Shown here in pieces: positions 6,901 to 10,555 of a stretch of 10,555 bases of DNA (positions within the stretch are counted from its first letter, which is position 1; each line of letters opens with the position of its first letter). The stretch is from Massilia sp. (lineage in GTDB: Bacteria > Pseudomonadota > Gammaproteobacteria > Burkholderiales > Burkholderiaceae_D). The position numbers were made by a program, and so were the translations under genes. The DNA is taken from positions 1-10,555 of the forward strand of contig DOUW01000494.1 of the NCBI GenBank assembly GCA_003520365.1, written 5' to 3'. The notes below the pieces were generated by a model. That model had not been told where the DNA came from. It saw only the letters and a list, made by a program, of their open reading frames with translations, and made no database searches.

Positions 6901-7773
6901 TCAAACCTTGCCGGCGCGGCGCCGCATCACGATGCCGGCGCCCAGCATGGCGATGCCGAACAGGGCCAGCGAGCCCGGCTCCGGCACTTCCCCACCTTCG
7001 ACCTCGTTCAGCTTGAACTGGCCATTGGTCGACAGGAAGAAATAGTCGCCCGGTGCGTTCTCGTAAGCAGTGCCGTCGCAGCCCGGACCAGTAAAGCCGG
7101 CATATTCGCAAGCGACTTCATCGACCAGGCGGCTGGTCGGCTCACCGACGGTGTTCGCGTTCGTAAAGGCGAATGCCAGCACCGCCGATCCCGACAGGTC
7201 TTCGCCGCCGTCGAGGAAGAAGTAGCCCGGCTCCAGCGCCCCTGCTTCAGCCCGGGCGAACACGCTCACCTGGCCGTTGGTGGTCGGGCTGCCGCTGGCA
7301 TCGACCAAGCCGCCGCCGCCGGCCAACACGTCGAAGCTCGCAATCAGGTTGCCCAGGTTAGCCCCGTAGACGCCGTTCGTGCTGCCGTACTGGCCATCCG
7401 TCGGGTTCTGGTACATGCGGATCGTGCCGCCAGTGAAGGTAAAGGACCCGCTGAAGTTGCCGGTGCCGGTCGCTTCGAATACCGCGCTGATATTTCCGCC
7501 TGGGTAGGCAATGGGGAACAGGATGCCGTTCGAATCGGCCTGCGAAATGTTGAACACGGCATGCTCGGTGAACGTAAAGCTGGTGTCGCCGGTGGGGGTG
7601 AGGTTGATGAAGGCATTGCCGTTCACGTCCAGGTATTCGTTGATCACCTGCCCGCTTTCGTAACCATCGCCGGTCGGGTTGAATACCCAGTCGTTCAGGA
7701 CCGGCGCCGCCTGGGCGGCGCCCATCGACATTGCCACAGCTGCAGCACAAGCCATTTTCTTCAGAAATTTCAT
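6901..7773 (-). CDS. PEP-CTERM sorting domain-containing exported protein
   Basis: A 290-residue secreted protein. It has a Sec signal peptide (MKFLKKMACAAAVAMSMG, cleaved after AQA near residue 22) and a C-terminal PEP-CTERM signal starting at residue 263: VPEPGS, a hydrophobic helix and the basic tail MRRRAGKV. Such proteins are recognised by an exosortase (EpsH/XrtA type) and usually linked to exopolysaccharide or biofilm matrix; no exosortase is in this window. The mature region is rich in Gly, Thr, Asn, Ser and Phe, is acidic, and looks like a beta-sandwich. Two cysteines (in VACEYAGFTGPGC) could form a disulphide. It somewhat resembles flocculation-associated PEP-CTERM proteins (PepA type), but this is only an impression. 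GAGGA lies upstream of the ATG. It stands alone, convergent with lpxH and divergent from the regulator-transporter operon. Confidence 0.9.
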   Translation of the reverse strand: MKFLKKMACAAAVAMSMGAAQAAPVLNDWVFNPTGDGYESGQVINEYLDVNGNAFINLTPTGDTSFTFTEHAVFNISQADSNGILFPIAYPGGNISAVFEATGTGNFSGSFTFTGGTIRMYQNPTDGQYGSTNGVYGANLGNLIASFDVLAGGGGLVDASGSPTTNGQVSVFARAEAGALEPGYFFLDGGEDLSGSAVLAFAFTNANTVGEPTSRLVDEVACEYAGFTGPGCDGTAYENAPGDYFFLSTNGQFKLNEVEGGEVPEPGSLALFGIAMLGAGIVMRRRAGKV

Positions 7774-8066
7774 GATGAAGATCCTCGTCAGTGATTAGGC
7801 GGCCATCCACACCGCATCGCACAGGAAGCAAGCGCCATACCCGCGCATTGACGCCCTTGCGAATCAAGGACTTAAGGCGGAGATTGTTAATTCCGGCATC
7901 GATAGTGTAAGAAATTCCGACCTGGACAGTAGAATTCTGCTCGCCGCGTGCCGAATGGCAGAGAAAACCCATCAATTTCTTCCCATTCCAGGAAAAATCG
8001 TTCCGCATTTGTGACTTCGTGCCGCGGCGAGAAGACGCTGCCTCCCGTCGTCCGACGGCGAAAGTG

Positions 8067-8085
8067 ATATTGCGCTGCGCAATAT
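8067..8085. promoter_or_regulatory. AT-rich palindrome, possible operator
   Basis: ATATTGCG-CTG-CGCAATAT is a perfect 8-bp inverted repeat with a 3-bp centre. It lies about 30 bp upstream of the TATTAT element at 8116-8121, where a DNA-binding dimer might act. It lies within the locally lower-GC part of the region. The cognate regulator is unknown. Confidence 0.4.
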
Positions 8086-8257
8086 TTCGTTAGTTTTCCG
8101 ACTAGCAAAATCCTCTATTATGCGCGTTGGATCGTGGCCGGCGGGTCGTGCGGCCGGCGCAGCGGCGACAAGCGCCGCGCCCGCTCCGGAGCGCATTTTT
8201 TACCGTCCGGTCCCGCTTTTTTGCAGCTTGTCGCATTCCCCTGGTTGCCAGGAATGC

Positions 8258-8283
8258 TGGTGTCATACTTCACTACAACACCA
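8258..8283 (+). promoter_or_regulatory. Extended -10 promoter overlapped by a GGTG-N16-CACC operator (YtrA type)
   Basis: TGGTGT (8258-8263) and ACACCA (8278-8283) form a 6-bp inverted repeat. The core is GGTG (8259-8262), exactly 16 bases, then CACC (8279-8282). I recall GGTG-N16-CACC as the site bound by a YtrA-subfamily GntR regulator in Xanthomonas. The left arm overlaps TGTCATACT (8261-8269), an extended -10, so transcription would start near 8276, between the two arms, and bound repressor would block it. The gene just downstream encodes a YtrA-type regulator, which makes autorepression the natural reading. Confidence 0.7.
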
Positions 8284-8309
8284 ACGCATTCATCAACAGG
8301 GAGCCAGAC

Positions 8310-8357
8310 ATGCAGGATCATGTGCCAGCGCCGGAACGACAGGGAGGCCGAGCATGA
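8310..8357 (+). CDS. 15-residue leader ORF overlapping the ytrA-type start
   Basis: An ATG at 8310 preceded by AGGGAG (8298-8303) at a 6-nt spacing opens a 15-codon ORF, MQDHVPAPERQGGRA. Its TGA (8355-8357) overlaps the regulator's ATG (8354-8356) as ATGA. It would be the first ORF on an mRNA starting near 8276. The good ribosome site and the stop/start overlap suggest translational coupling. The peptide resembles nothing I know, so it may be a coupling device rather than a functional peptide. Confidence 0.45.
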   Translation: MQDHVPAPERQGGRA

Positions 8358-8722
8358 ACATCGGCTGGAACGACAATGCACCGATTTACCGCCAGCTCAA
8401 GGACCGGGTGATCGGCATGATGCTCGACGGTGTATTGAAGGCAGGTGATCCCCTTCCTTCGGTACGACAAGTAGCTTCCGAATATCAGCTGAACCCGATC
8501 ACCGTCTCCAAGGCCTACCAGGAGCTGGTCGACGAAAACCTAGTAGAAAAAAGAAGGGGAATTGGCATGTATGTCACTGAAGGAGCAAGCGAGAAGCTGC
8601 TTGCGAGCGAACGCGAACGCTTCCTGAGCGAGGAATGGCCGGCGATGGTGGAGCGCATCCGCCTGCTGGGCCTGAACGTCGAGCAATTGCTGCGCACCGC
8701 AGAGCCGGGAGGTGCGGCATGA
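8354..8722 (+). CDS. GntR-family transcriptional repressor, YtrA subfamily
   Basis: A 122-residue regulator with an N-terminal winged helix of GntR type (about 9-76): PIYRQLKDRVIGMMLDG, LPSVRQVASEYQLNPITVSKAYQEL with the recognition helix, and the wing VEKRRGIGMYV. A short helical tail (about 78-115) replaces the large ligand domain of other GntR proteins, which is the hallmark of the YtrA subfamily. The start ATG at 8354 has AGGGAGG (8341-8347) 6 nt upstream and gives the standard family N-terminus. The frame is open upstream to 8120, but that part is low-complexity and lies ahead of the likely promoter. It overlaps the ABC ATPase gene by ATGA. In this family the regulator usually represses its own transporter operon and is relieved by envelope stress or antibiotics; here the inducer is unknown. 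Confidence 0.93.
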   Translation: MNIGWNDNAPIYRQLKDRVIGMMLDGVLKAGDPLPSVRQVASEYQLNPITVSKAYQELVDENLVEKRRGIGMYVTEGASEKLLASERERFLSEEWPAMVERIRLLGLNVEQLLRTAEPGGAA

Positions 8723-9576
8723 GCGCCGTGATCTCGGCCCGCGGCCTGACCAAGCGCTACGGCAAGCAGACGGCGATCGACGGCATCGACTTCGACATCC
8801 CGGCCGGCCGCATCGTCGGCCTGATCGGTCCCAACGGCTCCGGCAAGACCACTACCCTGAAAGCCGCGCTGGGCCTGATCCCGTTCGAGGGCCAGCTCAC
8901 CGTCATGGGCTTCGATCCGCGCACCCAGCGCGACGCCCTGATGCAGGACGTCTGCTTCATCGCCGACGTCGCGATCCTGCCGCGCTGGCTGCGGGTGCGC
9001 GACGCGGTCGACTTCGTGGCCGGCATCCACCCGCGCTTCGACCGCGCCCGCGCCGAACGCTACATCGCCAACACCAAGCTGAAACCGGCGATGAAGGTGA
9101 AGGAAATGTCGAAAGGCATGATCGTCCAGCTGCACCTGGCGCTGGTGATGGCGATCGACGCCCGTCTTCTCGTGCTGGACGAGCCGACGCTGGGCCTGGA
9201 CATCATCTACCGCAAGCAGTTCTACCAGAACCTGCTGGAAGACTACTTCGACGAAAACAAGACCATCGTCATCACCACCCACCAGGTCGAGGAAGTCGAG
9301 CACATCCTGACCGACCTGATGTTCATCCGCGACGGCAAGATCGTGCTGGCCGCCTCGATGGACGAAGTCGGCGAGCGCTACATCGAAGTGATGGTCCCGG
9401 CCGACAAGGTCAATGCCGCCAACGCGCTGCAGCCGATCGACCAGCGCACCGTGTTCGGGAAGTCGGTGATGCTGTTCGACGGCGTTTCGCGCGCCCAGCT
9501 GTCCGCCCTCGGCGAAACGCGCAACCCGAGCGTCGCCGACCTGTTCGTGGCAACCATGAAAGGAACCTACGCATGA
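8719..9576 (+). CDS. ABC transporter ATP-binding protein (YtrB-like)
   Basis: A 285-residue nucleotide-binding subunit that would power the membrane protein encoded next. The start ATG at 8719 overlaps the regulator's stop and has GGGAGG 6 nt upstream. Walker A is GPNGSGKTT (37-45), Walker B LLVLDEP (150-156), the D-loop GLD (159-161) and the switch histidine His188 (ITTHQ). Two motifs differ from the textbook: the signature is MSKGM (130-134) in place of LSGGQ, and the Q-loop position appears to be Asp83 (CFIADVAILPRW) instead of Gln. SKGM-type signatures are familiar in ABC-2 exporter ATPases. About 60 residues after the catalytic core form a small C-terminal extension. Substrate unknown. 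Confidence 0.93.
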   Translation: MSAVISARGLTKRYGKQTAIDGIDFDIPAGRIVGLIGPNGSGKTTTLKAALGLIPFEGQLTVMGFDPRTQRDALMQDVCFIADVAILPRWLRVRDAVDFVAGIHPRFDRARAERYIANTKLKPAMKVKEMSKGMIVQLHLALVMAIDARLLVLDEPTLGLDIIYRKQFYQNLLEDYFDENKTIVITTHQVEEVEHILTDLMFIRDGKIVLAASMDEVGERYIEVMVPADKVNAANALQPIDQRTVFGKSVMLFDGVSRAQLSALGETRNPSVADLFVATMKGTYA

Positions 9577-10555
9577 ATACGATGAAATGGCTGCTGCGCC
9601 GCGAGTTCTGGGAGCACAAGGGCGGCTTCGTCTGGGCGCCGCTGATCGCGGCCGCGCTGATGGTGGTGCTGGTGGGCGGCATGATCGGCTACGGCATCTC
9701 GACCGGCAAGCTCGACGGCGACAGCGTCACCATCACGATCGGCGGCGAGGAAGTGCACCGCGCCGGCAGCGCGAAGATCGCCAGCCTGGCCGACCGCCAT
9801 ACCCGCAACCAGATCGCCGACGTCGCCGCCAACAACTACATCGCGACCGGCGCGCCGATCTTCATCGTGCTGCCCGTCGTTGCCTTCTTCTACTGCCTGG
9901 GCGCGCTCTACGACGACCGGCGCGACCGCAGCATCCTGTTCTGGAAGTCGCTGCCGATCTCCGACGCCACGACCGTGCTGTCGAAGCTGGTGACCGCGCT
10001 GGTGCTGGCGCCGGCGATCACGGTCGTCATCGCCGGCGCCGCCGCCTTCCTGATCCTGATGCTGGGCGGCGTGGCCGCCAGCCACCAGGGCCTGAACCTG
10101 TTCGGCCCGGTGCTCAGCAACGTCAACCTGTACCTGTCGCCGGTCTACCTGCTGGCCATGATCCCGGTCTACATCCTGTGGGCGCTGCCCTGCGCCGGCT
10201 GGCTGCTGCTGGTGTCGAGCTGGGCGAAATCGAAGGTCTTCCTGTGGGCCGTCGGCCTGCCGCTGATCGCCGCCGTCCTGCTGAAGTGGATGGACTACCT
10301 GCTGGCCCTGTACGGCACGACCATCAACGCCGACTGGATCATCAACAACGTGCTCGAAACCCTGCTGCTCGGCCTGGTGCCCGGCGCCTGGTTCATGGAC
10401 GGCGGCACCGCCCTGCCGTTTCGCGACCAGCACGGCGTCGACATGCTGTCGGTGCTGAGCGCCTCCTGGGGCAGCCTGGCGCGGCCGGAACTGTGGGTCG
10501 GCGCCGCGGCCGGCGTCGCGATGATCGTCGCCGCCATCCGCCTGCGCCGCTGGCG
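9573..10555 (+). CDS. ABC-2 type transporter permease (truncated by the right edge)
   Basis: 327 codons are visible from the ATG at 9573, which overlaps the ATPase stop (ATGA). The N-terminus MNTMKWLLRREFWEHKGGFVW is amphipathic and leads into a first membrane segment (about 22-43). A roughly 55-residue extracytoplasmic, charged loop follows, then further hydrophobic segments near 97-118, 145-170, 193-220, 225-250 and 270-285, with another near the end. The cytoplasmic motif ALYDDRRDRSILFWKSLPIS (about 118-137) is typical of ABC-2 exporter permeases. The last residues seen (IRLRRWR) look like the basic tail that ends such proteins, so only a few residues may be missing. With the ATPase and the YtrA-type regulator it forms a three-gene regulated exporter operon. 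The substrate is unknown. Confidence 0.9.
   Translation, partial: MNTMKWLLRREFWEHKGGFVWAPLIAAALMVVLVGGMIGYGISTGKLDGDSVTITIGGEEVHRAGSAKIASLADRHTRNQIADVAANNYIATGAPIFIVLPVVAFFYCLGALYDDRRDRSILFWKSLPISDATTVLSKLVTALVLAPAITVVIAGAAAFLILMLGGVAASHQGLNLFGPVLSNVNLYLSPVYLLAMIPVYILWALPCAGWLLLVSSWAKSKVFLWAVGLPLIAAVLLKWMDYLLALYGTTINADWIINNVLETLLLGLVPGAWFMDGGTALPFRDQHGVDMLSVLSASWGSLARPELWVGAAAGVAMIVAAIRLRRW

Larger units (their letters stand above)
7774..8309. other. Non-coding divergent region upstream of the PEP-CTERM gene and the ytrA-type operon
   Basis: No credible protein-coding gene is seen on either strand. Contents: a possible minus-strand -10 (TACACT near 7908-7913) for the PEP-CTERM gene with no clear -35; an AT-rich palindrome at 8067-8085; a possible plus-strand -10 TATTAT at 8116-8121 with a poor -35; GC-rich inverted repeats at 8162-8178; a self-complementary CGCTCCGGAGCG (8182-8193) followed by six T's, which could be a weak terminator; then the operon promoter and operator at 8258-8283. 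The stretch is clearly lower in GC than the flanking genes around 7870-8120. Confidence 0.6.

Noticed and set aside
8045..8058. Inverted repeat CCGTCG-TC-CGACGG
   Set aside because: A 6-bp GC-only repeat is common by chance at this base composition and has no flanking support.
8120..8353. N-terminal extension of the GntR regulator to 8120
   Set aside because: The extension is low-complexity, crosses the likely promoter/operator, and the family N-terminus with a good ribosome site is at 8354.
8515..9303. Minus-strand open frame opposite the regulator and ATPase genes
   Set aside because: No motif, and the plus-strand genes are well supported by winged-helix and Walker motifs.
1..10555. tRNA, rRNA, CRISPR arrays, insertion sequences or phage genes
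   Set aside because: No cloverleaf, repeat-spacer pattern, transposase or terminal inverted repeats were seen, including at the chimera junction.

Overview
The window is GC-rich chromosomal DNA of a Gram-negative bacterium. It most resembles a betaproteobacterium of the Oxalobacteraceae, such as Massilia or a relative. This rests on the gene orders ileS-lspA-coaBC-dut and cysS-ppi-ppiB-lpxH, a PEP-CTERM exported protein, and the remembered style of the proteins; no database search was possible. There are no RNA genes, CRISPR arrays, insertion sequences or phage genes, and most of the window is housekeeping.

Left block, minus strand, read from right to left. A 600-codon aminoacyl-tRNA synthetase ORF (4587-2785) is followed by a hairpin terminator, lspA (signal peptidase II), coaBC (coenzyme A synthesis), dut (dUTPase) and the start of a PDZ-containing lipoprotein that runs off the left edge. 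The synthetase ORF is the most striking object here. Residues 1 to about 278 are cysteinyl-tRNA synthetase. From the shared KMSKSLGN motif onward it is the C-terminal third of isoleucyl-tRNA synthetase, including its four-cysteine zinc finger. Each half keeps its own usual neighbours: lspA-coaBC-dut beside the IleS half, and the cyclophilins and lpxH beside the CysS half. Two separate conserved loci therefore appear to be joined inside a homologous motif, either by an assembly misjoin or by a real rearrangement. Neither half makes a complete enzyme.

Middle block, plus strand. A divergent intergenic region (4588-4844) leads to an exported cyclophilin that probably starts at TTG, a cytoplasmic cyclophilin ppiB, and lpxH (lipid A synthesis). 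A strong bidirectional hairpin separates lpxH from the convergent PEP-CTERM protein gene (7773-6901, minus strand).

Right block, plus strand. A 580-bp non-coding stretch carries the leader of a tight operon: a 15-codon leader ORF, a YtrA-type GntR repressor, an ABC ATPase, and an ABC-2 permease cut by the right edge. All three junctions are ATGA stop/start overlaps. A GGTG-N16-CACC inverted repeat overlaps a likely extended -10 promoter and is a good candidate for the autorepression operator.
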